A stretch of 32,825 nucleotides of DNA. It comes from Methanosuratincolales archaeon (GTDB lineage: Archaea > Thermoproteota > Methanomethylicia > Methanomethylicales > Methanomethylicaceae). The notes beneath the pieces are model-generated. The model made no database searches, was not told where the DNA came from, and saw only the letters and a program-made list of their open reading frames with translations. The DNA is taken from assembly GCA_014361445.1 (NCBI GenBank), contig JACIVQ010000012.1:1-32825 (forward strand). Direction: 5' to 3'. This document shows positions 7,424 through 15,670 of this stretch, in pieces (position 1 is the first letter of the stretch; the number at the start of each line of letters is the position of its first letter). Position numbers and translations under genes: made by a program.

Positions 7424-8470
7424 TTAATCTTTTTTAAAGGTAAGACCAGTAGAGGCAATTGAGATCAGATCTGATAGCAACGCATAGCCAGTGGCTCTCC
7501 TCCCGGCCCCAGGACCTATCACGGTTACATCGCCTAGGCAGTCGGTTTTGAAGGTTATGGCGTTTGTCACGCCCATGACGTTGGCGAGTGGATCGGAGAG
7601 GGGTAGCGATGTTGGTGAGACCTCGGCTAGGATTTTATCACCCTCCTTCTCAGCCCTTCCAATTAGCTTTATACGCTCACCTTTGCGTTTGGCATCTTGT
7701 ATGTCCTGGGGGGTTATGGAGGTAATGCCCTTACGCTTCACGTCTCCAGGTTTAATACTTGCGCCCAAGAGGACGTTGGTGAGAATGGCCAGTTTCGCGG
7801 CGGCGTCCATGCCCTCAACGTCCATGGTCGGGTCAGCCTCAGCGTAGCCCAATCTCTGCGCCTCTTTCAGAGCCGTGGTGTAATCATCACCCTTCTCCAT
7901 CTCTGTCAGTATGAAGTTGGTCGTGCCGTTCAATATCCCTTTCAGAGAAATGACCGAACAGCCCGAAAGGGGACCCTCAAAGAGGTTGAATGCAGGGGTC
8001 CCGCTAAGAACTGTCCCTTTAAACCGAAGATGAGCCCCTTTACTTCTGGCGAGATCCATGAGATCACGGTAGTATAGGGCAATTGGACCCTTATTGGTTG
8101 TAGCGACGTTCTTGCCTAGGGACAGGGCGGTCTTCATGTGAGTGTAGCCAGGCTCACCATCGATGATGTTTGTCCATGTCACCTCTATAATTGTGTTGGA
8201 TGGTGACTCTTTTATCACATCAATAGGAGAGAGGCCCTTTTTCTGTGAAGGGAGAGACTCCAAATTCCTGCCGGAGTCAGCCAGACGCAAAGCCTCAGAC
8301 AGGTCTATGCCTTTCTCGTCAACCACAGATCCGAGCTTTATGTCCGATATGGCAACTACGCGCCACTCAATCCCGTAAACCCTCTCCAACAGCGATCTCT
8401 TCTCAATTAGGAGCTCGGCAAGACCTCTCCCAACGGTACCAAAACCCACAAATGCAAGGTCAAAGCGCAC
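7424..8470 (-). CDS. hom: Homoserine dehydrogenase
   Basis: 348 residues from a GTG at 8470. It reduces aspartate semialdehyde to homoserine with NAD(P)H, the branch point to threonine and methionine. The N-terminal Rossmann fold has AFVGFGTVGRGLAELL. TNKGPIALYYRDL holds the conserved Asn-Lys around the active site, and the catalytic domain includes GILNGTTNFILTEME and AQRLGYAEADPTMDVEGMDA, the homoserine dehydrogenase signature with the substrate-binding acidic residues. There is no C-terminal ACT domain, so this is the short, probably non-threonine-inhibited form. It is divergent from the CcdA-like gene. Confidence 0.95.
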   Translation of the reverse strand: MRFDLAFVGFGTVGRGLAELLIEKRSLLERVYGIEWRVVAISDIKLGSVVDEKGIDLSEALRLADSGRNLESLPSQKKGLSPIDVIKESPSNTIIEVTWTNIIDGEPGYTHMKTALSLGKNVATTNKGPIALYYRDLMDLARSKGAHLRFKGTVLSGTPAFNLFEGPLSGCSVISLKGILNGTTNFILTEMEKGDDYTTALKEAQRLGYAEADPTMDVEGMDAAAKLAILTNVLLGASIKPGDVKRKGITSITPQDIQDAKRKGERIKLIGRAEKEGDKILAEVSPTSLPLSDPLANVMGVTNAITFKTDCLGDVTVIGPGAGRRATGYALLSDLISIASTGLTFKKD

Positions 8471-8604
8471 CTTACTCGCCCCTTTTTTGTAGAGTGAACT
8501 CTTTTTCCTCTATTTATCGTTTATTTATCGCATTTTGTGAAAGCGAGACTATGCTTGCTACATATAAATTAAACTTTGTGTCAATAATAATTCTTAGAAA
8601 ACTT

Positions 8605-9237
8605 ATGTTTTGGTTGAGTGTTGCACTTTTGGGATTAACTGCAGGATTTTGCCCAGTGAACTTGGCAATGGTAACACCGTATATGCCGAGTCTTGTAGGA
8701 TCGAGAGGAAAGGTCTCATCGGCTGTATTCTTCTCGGCTGGTTTGTCGGTTGTGTTTGTACCTCTAGGAGTTTTGGCTTCGTCTTTCGGGGCGATTATAA
8801 CTCGCGGGCTGGAGTTCTGGCTAAATCTCGCGGGAGGGATCATTATCCTTTTCATGGGTCTTTGGACGTTGAGGCTATTCCGCCTCCCCTTACGCGTTAC
8901 AAAAATAAACAAAATCCAGGGTGGAATTTTTGTATTTGGTCTCGCATACGCTATGGCAACCGTAGGGAGGGGTGCGCCGATGCTAATTAGTACACTCACC
9001 TTGGCAGCATTGGAGGGAGATCCCCTCCTCGGCGGAGTTGCCATGATAATTTACTCGTTTTGTTTGGGTTTGCCCCTTATTTTGTTTGCTATTCTCGTTG
9101 AGACATTAAAGACAGAAAAGAAGGAAGCAGTTCAAAAGTGGTATGTGATGCTTGAGCGTGCCACAGGAGTACTTCTCTTGAGCATCGGGGCTTACTACTT
9201 GGCAAATGCCATTATGATTCCACGAACAAATGTTTAA
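8605..9237 (+). CDS. CcdA/DsbD-like integral membrane protein
   Basis: 210 residues from the ATG at 8605. An in-frame ATG at 8551 lies in or before a TATA-like ACATATAAATT (about 8559-8569) and is less likely. About six membrane segments are visible, e.g. LSVALLGLTAGFCPVNLAM, AVFFSAGLSVVFVPLGVLA, FWLNLAGGIIILFMGLW, GGVAMIIYSFCLGLPLIL and VLLLSIGAYYLANAIM. The fold and the FCPVN segment in helix 1 fit the CcdA family, which passes reducing equivalents across the membrane with two cysteines. The second helix pair reads ATVGRGAPMLIS, where the other redox cysteine is expected, and has none. The gene is 33 bp upstream of the ferredoxin-AOR pair in the same direction, so it may belong to that operon. 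Redox function is therefore uncertain. Confidence 0.75.
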   Translation: MFWLSVALLGLTAGFCPVNLAMVTPYMPSLVGSRGKVSSAVFFSAGLSVVFVPLGVLASSFGAIITRGLEFWLNLAGGIIILFMGLWTLRLFRLPLRVTKINKIQGGIFVFGLAYAMATVGRGAPMLISTLTLAALEGDPLLGGVAMIIYSFCLGLPLILFAILVETLKTEKKEAVQKWYVMLERATGVLLLSIGAYYLANAIMIPRTNV

Positions 9238-9270
9238 TAGAGATGCCAACCATTATTGTTATGAATAAAA

Positions 9271-9681
9271 ATGGTGAAGAGAATAGCTGTAGTTGATGTT
9301 GACCTTTGTGTAGGATGCCAGTCGTGTATGTTTGCGTGTAACAGGCGCTTTGGTGAGGCAGGGCTTGCTAGGACCGCGATATTCGTACAGTCCACAGGGG
9401 GTTTTGAGCATGGGTTTGCTGTTAAGGTCTGCAGGGCATGTAGAGAGCCCCCGTGTGTGAAAGTCTGCCCAACGGGAGCCCTCACCAAGAGGGAGGGGGG
9501 AGGGGTGAGGCTTGACCACAGGAAGTGTATATCGTGCGGGAACTGCGTCTCGGGCTGCACCATAGGGGCCATCTTCTGGGACGAGGTCTTGGACAAGCCA
9601 ACAGTCTGCACTTACTGCGGGTATTGCGTCTCATACTGCCCCTACGGGGTGATAAAATTGGAGGAGGTGGAGGGCGCATGA
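9271..9681 (+). CDS. Four-cluster [4Fe-4S] ferredoxin-like subunit of the AOR operon
   Basis: 136 residues with sixteen cysteines in four ferredoxin motifs: CVGCQSCMFAC, CRACREPPCVKVCP, CISCGNCVSGC and CTYCGYCVSYCP. This is the layout of HycB/DmsB-type electron-transfer proteins carrying four [4Fe-4S] clusters. No signal peptide, so cytoplasmic. Its stop codon overlaps the start of the tungsten oxidoreductase gene by 4 bp (ATGA). It is therefore the likely dedicated electron acceptor or wire for that enzyme rather than a general ferredoxin. The start ATG at 9271 gives MVKRIAVVDVDLCVGCQSC; no clear Shine-Dalgarno motif is visible. Confidence 0.93.
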   Translation: MVKRIAVVDVDLCVGCQSCMFACNRRFGEAGLARTAIFVQSTGGFEHGFAVKVCRACREPPCVKVCPTGALTKREGGGVRLDHRKCISCGNCVSGCTIGAIFWDEVLDKPTVCTYCGYCVSYCPYGVIKLEEVEGA

Positions 9682-11459
9682 CTGAGGCATCTTCGCTCTC
9701 GAGGGTGCTCTACGTAGACCTCAGCAACAAGAGGTACTGGATAAAGGAGAGAGGGGACCTATTCAAGGAGCGTCTAGGTGGGGCAGGGGTTGCCATAAGG
9801 CTGTTGAAAGAGGAGTGCAAGGAGGGGACGGACCCCCTCGCGCCTGAAAGCCCCATAATATTATGTGTGGGATATTTCAATGGTGTATTCCCGTTAGCCT
9901 CAAAGACCGTGGCGATGTTCAAATCCCCTCTCACGAAGAACCTAGGCGAGAGTCACGCTGGCGGAAGGTGTGGGGTTGCGATGAGGATGGCGGGTCTTGG
10001 GGGCATTGTGATAAAGGGCAAGAGCGAGATACCCGTCTATTTGGTGGTCAATGATGAGGGAGTAAGGTTCAAAGACGCCTCGGCTCTCTGGGGTATGAAC
10101 AGCAGCTCCACCGTGGGCAGGATAATTAGGGAGAGAGAGGCTGGCGCGGGCATCAGGGCGATAATGAGGATAGGAAGAGCGGGGGAGAATTTGGTCTCAT
10201 ACGCAGGTGTGATCACCGAGACCTTTAGGCACTTCGGGAGGCTTGGACTGGGGGCGGTATTCGGGTCAAAGAAGTTGAAGGCCATAGTGATCCATGGGAG
10301 GGCAAGCCTCACCCTGAGGGACGCAAGGGGCTATAGGGAGGTTTACGACGAGCTTTTCAGGAACTTCACAAAGACTTCGCTGATGAAGAAGTACCACGAG
10401 CTCGGGACGCCCATGAATGTCTTGCCTCTAAACGCGGCAAACTCGCTCCCCTCAAGAAACCTACAGAGGGCGACTTTCGAGGGCGCCAACGCGCTCTCAG
10501 GGGAGGCTATGTCGGAGAGGTACTTGGGCAGGAGGGCAGCCTGCGGTCATTGTCCGGTGAGCTGCATCCATATAGCGGCGCTAAGAGTCCCCTACGAGAC
10601 TGAGTCGCACTTCTACAAGACGAAGATGATATCATATGACTATGAGCCCATATACGCGCTTGGTTCCATGCTGGACATAAGGAGTCCGGAGGGGTTCCTC
10701 CAGCTCATGGACAGGGTAGAGGAGCTGGGCTTGGATGCGATGAGCACCGGCGTGGCTCTTGCCTGGGCGACTGAGTGCATGGAGAAGGGGATCGTAGGAC
10801 CGGAAGATACCGGAGGGATTGTCCTGAGTTGGGGGGATTATAAGACTTACATTAAGGCGGTGGAGAGGATAGCAGGGGTTAAAGGGGAGTTCTATGAGGC
10901 TTTGGGCAAGGGCGTGGAATACGCCTCATCAATTTACGGAGGAGAGGAATTTGCCCTCGCTTTTGGCGGAAACGAGATGCCAGGTTACCACTGTGGACTC
11001 GCCACGCACCTTGGATTTTTGGTTGGAGCCAGGCACAGCCACCTAGACAACGCGGGCTATGCCATAGACCAGAAATTGAGTGTTGAAGGGAGGAGGGCGG
11101 AGCCCCCCGAGTTGGCTAAAATGATATTTGAGGAGGAGTGTTGGCGCCAGGTCCTCTCCAGCCTGGTGGTCTGCTTCTTTGCAAGGGGGGTTTACACACC
11201 AGAAGTGGTGAGCAAATGCCTCACTGCGATGGGAATAAACCTCACCCCAGAAGATCTGAAAAAGGTAGGAGAGGACATATTGAGGGAAAAATATGAATTC
11301 AAGTTCAGAGAGGGATTCTCCTTCGATGGGCTCAGGGTGCCCAAGAGGGTGACGGAAATCCCAACTCCGCGGGGATTTGTGACCGAGAAGGATCTCAGAG
11401 AGGGTATAAAAAGCTTTGAGGAGCTTCTGAAAAAGCGCATGAGCGCAAGAGCGCAATGA
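9678..11459 (+). CDS. aor: Tungsten-dependent aldehyde:ferredoxin oxidoreductase family enzyme
   Basis: 593 residues from the ATG at 9678, which overlaps the ferredoxin stop; length is close to the ~605 residues of characterised AORs. These enzymes oxidise aldehydes to acids with a bis-tungstopterin and one [4Fe-4S] cluster and give electrons to ferredoxin. Visible: the N-terminal RVLYVDLSNKRYWI and RLGGAGVAIRLL, the pterin-binding region SPLTKNLGESHAGGR and RIGRAGENLVSYAGV, the cluster motif CGHCPVSC (C-x2-C-x3-C) and a later single cysteine in SSLVVCFF. The substrate (general aldehydes, glyceraldehyde-3-phosphate, formaldehyde) cannot be told from sequence. The tungstate importer at 14.2-16.6 kb fits the metal. 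Cytoplasmic. Confidence 0.93.
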   Translation: MTEASSLSRVLYVDLSNKRYWIKERGDLFKERLGGAGVAIRLLKEECKEGTDPLAPESPIILCVGYFNGVFPLASKTVAMFKSPLTKNLGESHAGGRCGVAMRMAGLGGIVIKGKSEIPVYLVVNDEGVRFKDASALWGMNSSSTVGRIIREREAGAGIRAIMRIGRAGENLVSYAGVITETFRHFGRLGLGAVFGSKKLKAIVIHGRASLTLRDARGYREVYDELFRNFTKTSLMKKYHELGTPMNVLPLNAANSLPSRNLQRATFEGANALSGEAMSERYLGRRAACGHCPVSCIHIAALRVPYETESHFYKTKMISYDYEPIYALGSMLDIRSPEGFLQLMDRVEELGLDAMSTGVALAWATECMEKGIVGPEDTGGIVLSWGDYKTYIKAVERIAGVKGEFYEALGKGVEYASSIYGGEEFALAFGGNEMPGYHCGLATHLGFLVGARHSHLDNAGYAIDQKLSVEGRRAEPPELAKMIFEEECWRQVLSSLVVCFFARGVYTPEVVSKCLTAMGINLTPEDLKKVGEDILREKYEFKFREGFSFDGLRVPKRVTEIPTPRGFVTEKDLREGIKSFEELLKKRMSARAQ

Positions 11460-11599
11460 AACACAGGTGATCTCTACTTGACCATTAAATTTCAAAAGTA
11501 GGCACTCCTTAGTTGGAGCGGGGAGTTTCGAAGTAAAGATGTTGGAAAACAGAATAATTTGAAATAGTTGTTTGAACAACTTGTGAGTGAGGGCACAAA

Positions 11600-13132
11600 T
11601 TGAAGGAATTAATATTCTTTTTTGAGGTGCACCAGCCGAGGAGAATTAAGCGGAACTTTGGTAGGAAGTACACCTACCAAGGAGTTGAAGACATTTACTT
11701 TGATGATGACCTTAACAGGGAGATACTTCACAGGGTTGCTAACCACTGTTACATACCAGGGTTGGAGAATCTGTTGAAGTCTGCGGAGGAGGACGGTTTC
11801 AAGTGTGCTCTGGGGGTCTCTGGAATTTTTCTTGAGCAATGCAGCTGGTGGGAGCCGAGGATCATTGAGCTGATCAAGGAGCTTGTCGCATCAGGTGCTT
11901 GCGAGCTTGTGGCAGAGACTTACTACCACTCGCTGGCATATATGATAAACTTTGATGAGTTCAAAGAGCAGGTGGGTGCCCACAGGAAGATCATTAAGGA
12001 GCTCTTCGGCCAAGAGCCTTTAACTGCTGAGAACACTGAGTTCATCTACAACAACGATATAGCTAAAGTCTTTGAGGAGATGGGCTTCAGGGTTGTGCTA
12101 ACCGAGGGCGTGGAGAGGGTACTGGGTTGGAGATCACCAAACTATGTCTACAAGGCAAAGGGATCAGAGGTTTCTGTACTGATGAGAAACTACATGCTCT
12201 CGGACGACATTGGGTTCAGGTTCACCTGCAGAGACTGGAATGAGTGGCCCCTGACTGCTGAGAAGTATGTTGATTGGTTACACAAGAGTCCTGGGGACCT
12301 CATATTAATAGCCATGGACTTTGAAACTTTTGGTGAGCACCACTGGCCAGATAGCGGGATTCACGAATTCATGAAGGCACTTCCGAAGGAGGTAAAGAAG
12401 CGCGGGGATATGATCTTCTCGACCCCGTCGGAGGTTACCTCCAGACTTCAACCAGTTGACGAAGTCGACGTCCCAGAGGCAATATCTTGGGCTGACTTGG
12501 AGCGGGACTTGTCAGCCTGGCTCGGTAACGATATGCAGAGGCACTGCTTCGATGTCGTAAAGTACCTCGAGCCCATGGCAAAGAGCTTGGGCGGAAAATT
12601 CCTCAGGACTTGGAGGTATTTCACCACGAGCGACTACTACCATTATATGAGTACAAAGGGGGGAGGGGCAGGGGCGGTGCACTCTTACTTCAGTCATTTT
12701 AACAGCCCAATAGAGGCCTTCCTGAGCCTCACATGGATCTTGGCAGACTTCAGATACAGGCTGTACGACGCGATGGGGGAGAAGGCGACATACTACAGAA
12801 TGCTATTCGGAGATCTGCCGGAGACGCACGCCTTCCATTTCTACTCAGGGTTTGCGGAGCCGATCGGCGTGAGTGTTAAGAACTTGATTGAGTTACGTGA
12901 GGCTCTAGATAAGATAGAGGAGAGGTCATTGAAATTCCACATCGCTAGAGGGGATTTGAGTATGTGGGTGGACGAGGTCCTTGGGTGCAAAGGGCTCGCA
13001 CAGGAGTTGTTGGCTTTGAAAAGTCTACCTGAAGGTTGGAGGGAGAGCGTTATTAAGGCGGTCGAAGAAACCATAGTCTCGGCAAAAAAAGCGCTCTTCG
13101 GGAGTGAGGAATATGAAGCTGGAAAAGTTTAG
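11600..13132 (+). CDS. GH57 family alpha-amylase-like glycoside hydrolase
   Basis: 510 residues from a TTG at 11600. It opens KELIFFFEVHQPRRIKR, the GH57 conserved region with the HQP motif. The catalytic region has AETYYHSLAYM, GQEPLTAENTEFIYNND (nucleophile glutamate region) and AMDFETFGEHHW, which matches the DYETFGEH motif carrying the acid/base aspartate in archaeal GH57 alpha-amylases. No signal peptide, so it acts inside the cell, presumably on glycogen or maltodextrins. The galT start lies inside the end of this gene, so the two are co-translated. Other GH57 activities (4-alpha-glucanotransferase, branching) remain possible, but the motif form favours the amylase group. Confidence 0.9.
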   Translation: MKELIFFFEVHQPRRIKRNFGRKYTYQGVEDIYFDDDLNREILHRVANHCYIPGLENLLKSAEEDGFKCALGVSGIFLEQCSWWEPRIIELIKELVASGACELVAETYYHSLAYMINFDEFKEQVGAHRKIIKELFGQEPLTAENTEFIYNNDIAKVFEEMGFRVVLTEGVERVLGWRSPNYVYKAKGSEVSVLMRNYMLSDDIGFRFTCRDWNEWPLTAEKYVDWLHKSPGDLILIAMDFETFGEHHWPDSGIHEFMKALPKEVKKRGDMIFSTPSEVTSRLQPVDEVDVPEAISWADLERDLSAWLGNDMQRHCFDVVKYLEPMAKSLGGKFLRTWRYFTTSDYYHYMSTKGGGAGAVHSYFSHFNSPIEAFLSLTWILADFRYRLYDAMGEKATYYRMLFGDLPETHAFHFYSGFAEPIGVSVKNLIELREALDKIEERSLKFHIARGDLSMWVDEVLGCKGLAQELLALKSLPEGWRESVIKAVEETIVSAKKALFGSEEYEAGKV

Positions 13133-14111
13133 CGAATGCGCAAGGATTCTGGACCCTAGGAAGGGGTTTGCTGAAACCTCTCAAGTAATAGAAATAAGAG
13201 TAGATCCCCTAACGGGCGGAATTTCCAGGATAAATATGGCAAGAGAGTTGAGGCCCAAGCAGGAGATAAAGGGCTTAGAGACTCCCGTACCACCTGATTG
13301 TCCTTTCTGTCCGCAGAACATAGATAGAGATACTCCGAAGTTTCCTGAGGACTATGTGAGGGAGGGGAGGATAAAGAATGGCGGCGCCACCATATTCCCG
13401 AACCTTTACCCTCTTGCGGATCTCCACGGTGTTTGCGTTTTTACTGGTGCTCATAAGTTAGACCTAGACAAGTTTTCAAAAGAGGAGATAATGGAAGGGC
13501 TCAAGGCCTCTAAAGAGTTCTTCAGAATAGGGACCGAGAGAGGGGCGATCTACCATTTTTTGGGATGGAACCATATGCCGAATGCAGGGGCGTCCATACT
13601 ACATCCCCACTTTCAGCTGATAGCATCAAGGTCAGGATTGAAGGGGGAGAGGGAGCTATTCGAGGCTTGTGAAAGGTACTGGAAGAGGGAGGGGAGGAGC
13701 TACTGGTCGGACCTGGCGGAGGAAAGGAACTCAGAGAGATATGTGGGAGAGGAGGGGGGCATACTGTGGGTTGCTCCATGGGCTCCCATGGGGACTTACG
13801 AGGTTATTGGTTTCAGCACTCAAAGAGCGAGCTCGCTGGTGGCGCTTGATGATGGGGGGCTGGAGGCTCTCTCGGAAGGGATCGTGAGGATACTAAAAGG
13901 TCTGTGGGAGCTCGGGGTAAGGGCAGTTAACATGGTGGTTTACTCGTTCCCTGAGAGTGTGGAATGGTTCAGCCTCCATGCCAGGGTGATGGCAAGACCG
14001 AGCGGTGCCACTACAGACAAGGCATTCCTGGAGATCTATGGGTCAGAAGTCGGACTGACGGCTCCTCCAGAGGCTTATGCCAAAGTACTCAAGAGCCGTT
14101 TTAGATCATAA
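13113..14111 (+). CDS. galT: Galactose-1-phosphate uridylyltransferase
   Basis: 332 residues from the ATG at 13113 (MKLEKFSECARIL), preceded by GTGAGG; a GTG at 13104 in frame is the alternative. GalT swaps UMP between UDP-glucose and galactose-1-phosphate through a uridylylated histidine. The signature HPHFQLIA is the HIT-superfamily H-P-H-x-Q active site, preceded by WNHMPNAGASILHPH. CPFCPQN near residue 65 is the zinc-site CxxC. GGATIFPNLYPLADLHGVCV is also typical. It overlaps the GH57 gene by 20 bp. With the amylase and the glycogen locus it indicates interconversion of hexose phosphates. A related nucleotide-sugar phosphorylase activity is possible in archaea. Confidence 0.9.
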   Translation: MKLEKFSECARILDPRKGFAETSQVIEIRVDPLTGGISRINMARELRPKQEIKGLETPVPPDCPFCPQNIDRDTPKFPEDYVREGRIKNGGATIFPNLYPLADLHGVCVFTGAHKLDLDKFSKEEIMEGLKASKEFFRIGTERGAIYHFLGWNHMPNAGASILHPHFQLIASRSGLKGERELFEACERYWKREGRSYWSDLAEERNSERYVGEEGGILWVAPWAPMGTYEVIGFSTQRASSLVALDDGGLEALSEGIVRILKGLWELGVRAVNMVVYSFPESVEWFSLHARVMARPSGATTDKAFLEIYGSEVGLTAPPEAYAKVLKSRFRS

Positions 14112-14122
14112 TTGAGCGGAAA

Positions 14123-14149
14123 GTCAACTACCCACGGCTTTAGCCCTGG
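14123..14149 (-). repeat. Solo IS605-like right-end scar
   Basis: Read on the reverse strand it has an imperfect hairpin (stem GGC/GCC, loop TAAA) followed by GTGGGTAGTTGAC, the form of many IS200/IS605 right ends. It shares GCCGTGGGTAG with 17381-17391, which lies on the opposite strand. No transposase is nearby. Confidence 0.4.
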
Positions 14150-14166
14150 ACCTCCTTGGAGGTTTT
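14150..14166 (+). terminator. Hairpin plus T-run downstream of galT
   Basis: Six-base-pair stem ACCTCC/GGAGGT with a TT loop, followed by a short T run (14163-14166). It sits 39 bp after galT and before the convergent tungstate ATPase gene. Archaeal terminators often need only the T run, so the hairpin's role is inferred. Confidence 0.4.
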
Positions 14167-14199
14167 CTGATTAAACCAGCCAAGGATTTACTTAATCCA

Positions 14200-14898
14200 T
14201 TAAATCAACCGGCTTTGGTAGCCAAAGACGTCCCTAAAAGAGCCTATTGCCCTTATCTCCCCTTCGTTGAGCAGGGCGACCCTGTGTGCCAGCCTTTCAG
14301 CCTGAAACATGTTGTGAGTGGTCATAATGACGGTGGTCTTTTTTTCCCTATTCAGACGTGAGAGGATGCCCTCAACTATAGAAACGTTCTTCGGGTCAAG
14401 ATTGGCTGTGGGTTCGTCCAGTAGCAGGAGTTTTGGCTCAGCCACCAGTGCTTGTGCCAACGCGACCCTTTGCGCCTCGCCGCCAGAGAGGGACAGGGCG
14501 TTCTTCCTCTCAAAGCCCCGGAGCTCCACATCCTCAAGTACCCTCGCCACCTTCCGCTCGATCTCAGCCTTAGCAAGATCGCCCCTGATCTTAAGCGGAT
14601 ATGCCACATTATCGAAAACACTCATGTCAAATAGAACTGTCTGCTGGAAGACCATCCCTATCTTCCTGCGGAGAGTTGCCCTCTCCTTTGAATAGTCCAC
14701 CTCCTCTCCCTCGAAGAACACCTTGCCAGCGGTTGGTTCTTCCAGTAGGTCTAATATTCTGAGGAGTGTGGTCTTGCCTGAACCATTGGGACCCAAGAGC
14801 ACAAAAAACTCCCCCTCGTGGACGTCGAAGGTCACATCCCTCAGAACGAGTCTCCCCGAGTACTCCTTGGACAGACCACGGACCTCCACGGCTTTCAT
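14200..14898 (-). CDS. tupC: Tungstate ABC transporter, ATP-binding protein
   Basis: 232 residues with Walker A GPNGSGKTT, Q-loop KIGMVFQQTVLF, signature LSGGEAQRVALAQAL, Walker B KLLLLDEPTANLD and H-loop TTHNMFQAERL. Standard length for an importer ATPase without a C-terminal regulatory (TOBE) domain. It is the last gene of a tupA-tupB-tupC operon and starts 7 bp after tupB. Substrate is assigned from the TupA partner, not from this protein. It powers uptake of tungstate at the inner face of the membrane. Confidence 0.9.
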   Translation of the reverse strand: MKAVEVRGLSKEYSGRLVLRDVTFDVHEGEFFVLLGPNGSGKTTLLRILDLLEEPTAGKVFFEGEEVDYSKERATLRRKIGMVFQQTVLFDMSVFDNVAYPLKIRGDLAKAEIERKVARVLEDVELRGFERKNALSLSGGEAQRVALAQALVAEPKLLLLDEPTANLDPKNVSIVEGILSRLNREKKTTVIMTTHNMFQAERLAHRVALLNEGEIRAIGSFRDVFGYQSRLI

Positions 14899-14905
14899 GC
14901 TTGAG

Positions 14906-15592
14906 CTACCTCCTTGCCCCCTTGATTTGGAGAATGGTCAATGCCAGATTAATCACGAAGGCTATGGACAGTAGTATGGCGCCAAGCGTCAGAGCCATAT
15001 TAAAGTTTCCAAGCTCGGTCTCCACCACTATGGCCGTGGTCAGTGTGCGCGTAAACCACCTTATATTTCCCCCGCTGATCATTATGCCTCCAACCTCAGA
15101 TATGGCTGCGCCGAAGGCGACTATTATGGCTGTCAGGACGCCCACGCGAGCCTCCCTCAGGACCAGAAAAGCCGCTTGATTCTTTGTGGCGCCCAGCGAG
15201 AGCGCCTTTTCCATTATGGATCTCTCGACGCTCCCCACCGCCGACATGGTCACGCCGATGATGATAGGGACGACCATGATCAGCTGAGTTATAACCATGG
15301 CTGTGGGCGTGTAAAGGAGGCCCAACCAGCCGAGAGGACCAGACGATGTGAGGAGGAGGTAAACGACTAGCCCAACGGCTACGGGCGGAAGGCCCATGAA
15401 CGTGTTTATTATGCTCTTTAGCATTACGTCGACAAAGCGCATCATCGTCTTTTTCCCTTTGAATTGCCTAAAACCTAAGTACGCCCCGATCGGGATCCCT
15501 ATCAGTGCACCAATTAGTACAGCTGTGCCAGAGACCCTGAGAGAGAGTAAGGTGATGTTTATTATCTCTTGGAGAAAAATATCTTCAACCAT
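14906..15592 (-). CDS. tupB: Tungstate ABC transporter, permease
   Basis: 228 residues, an MetI-like permease with five or six membrane helices (e.g. LRVSGTAVLIGALIGIPIGA, VAVGLVVYLLLTSSG, MVITQLIMVVPIIIGVTM, LTLGAILLSIAFVINLALTI). The cytoplasmic coupling loop is EKALSLGATKNQAAFLVLRE, the EAA motif that contacts the ATPase. The length and the GLPPVAVGLVVYL motif are typical of TupB. It forms the transmembrane channel as a dimer. It lies between tupA (78 bp gap) and tupC (7 bp gap). Confidence 0.9.
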   Translation of the reverse strand: MVEDIFLQEIINITLLSLRVSGTAVLIGALIGIPIGAYLGFRQFKGKKTMMRFVDVMLKSIINTFMGLPPVAVGLVVYLLLTSSGPLGWLGLLYTPTAMVITQLIMVVPIIIGVTMSAVGSVERSIMEKALSLGATKNQAAFLVLREARVGVLTAIIVAFGAAISEVGGIMISGGNIRWFTRTLTTAIVVETELGNFNMALTLGAILLSIAFVINLALTILQIKGARR

Positions 15593-15670
15593 TGTTCACC
15601 ACACTCCAAATTGGGCATTAATGGGAGGTTGTTTTCGAGCCCCTGTCGACAAAATGCGTTATGACTATGG

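Noticed and set aside
8245-8604. Long N-terminal extension of the CcdA-like frame
   Set aside because: The extension overlaps the homoserine dehydrogenase gene antisense and precedes the likely promoter; the membrane protein begins at 8605 (or 8551).
9525-9677. Longer AOR start inside the ferredoxin gene
   Set aside because: The extra residues are an out-of-frame reading of the ferredoxin; the ATGA overlap at 9678 gives the normal AOR N-terminus.
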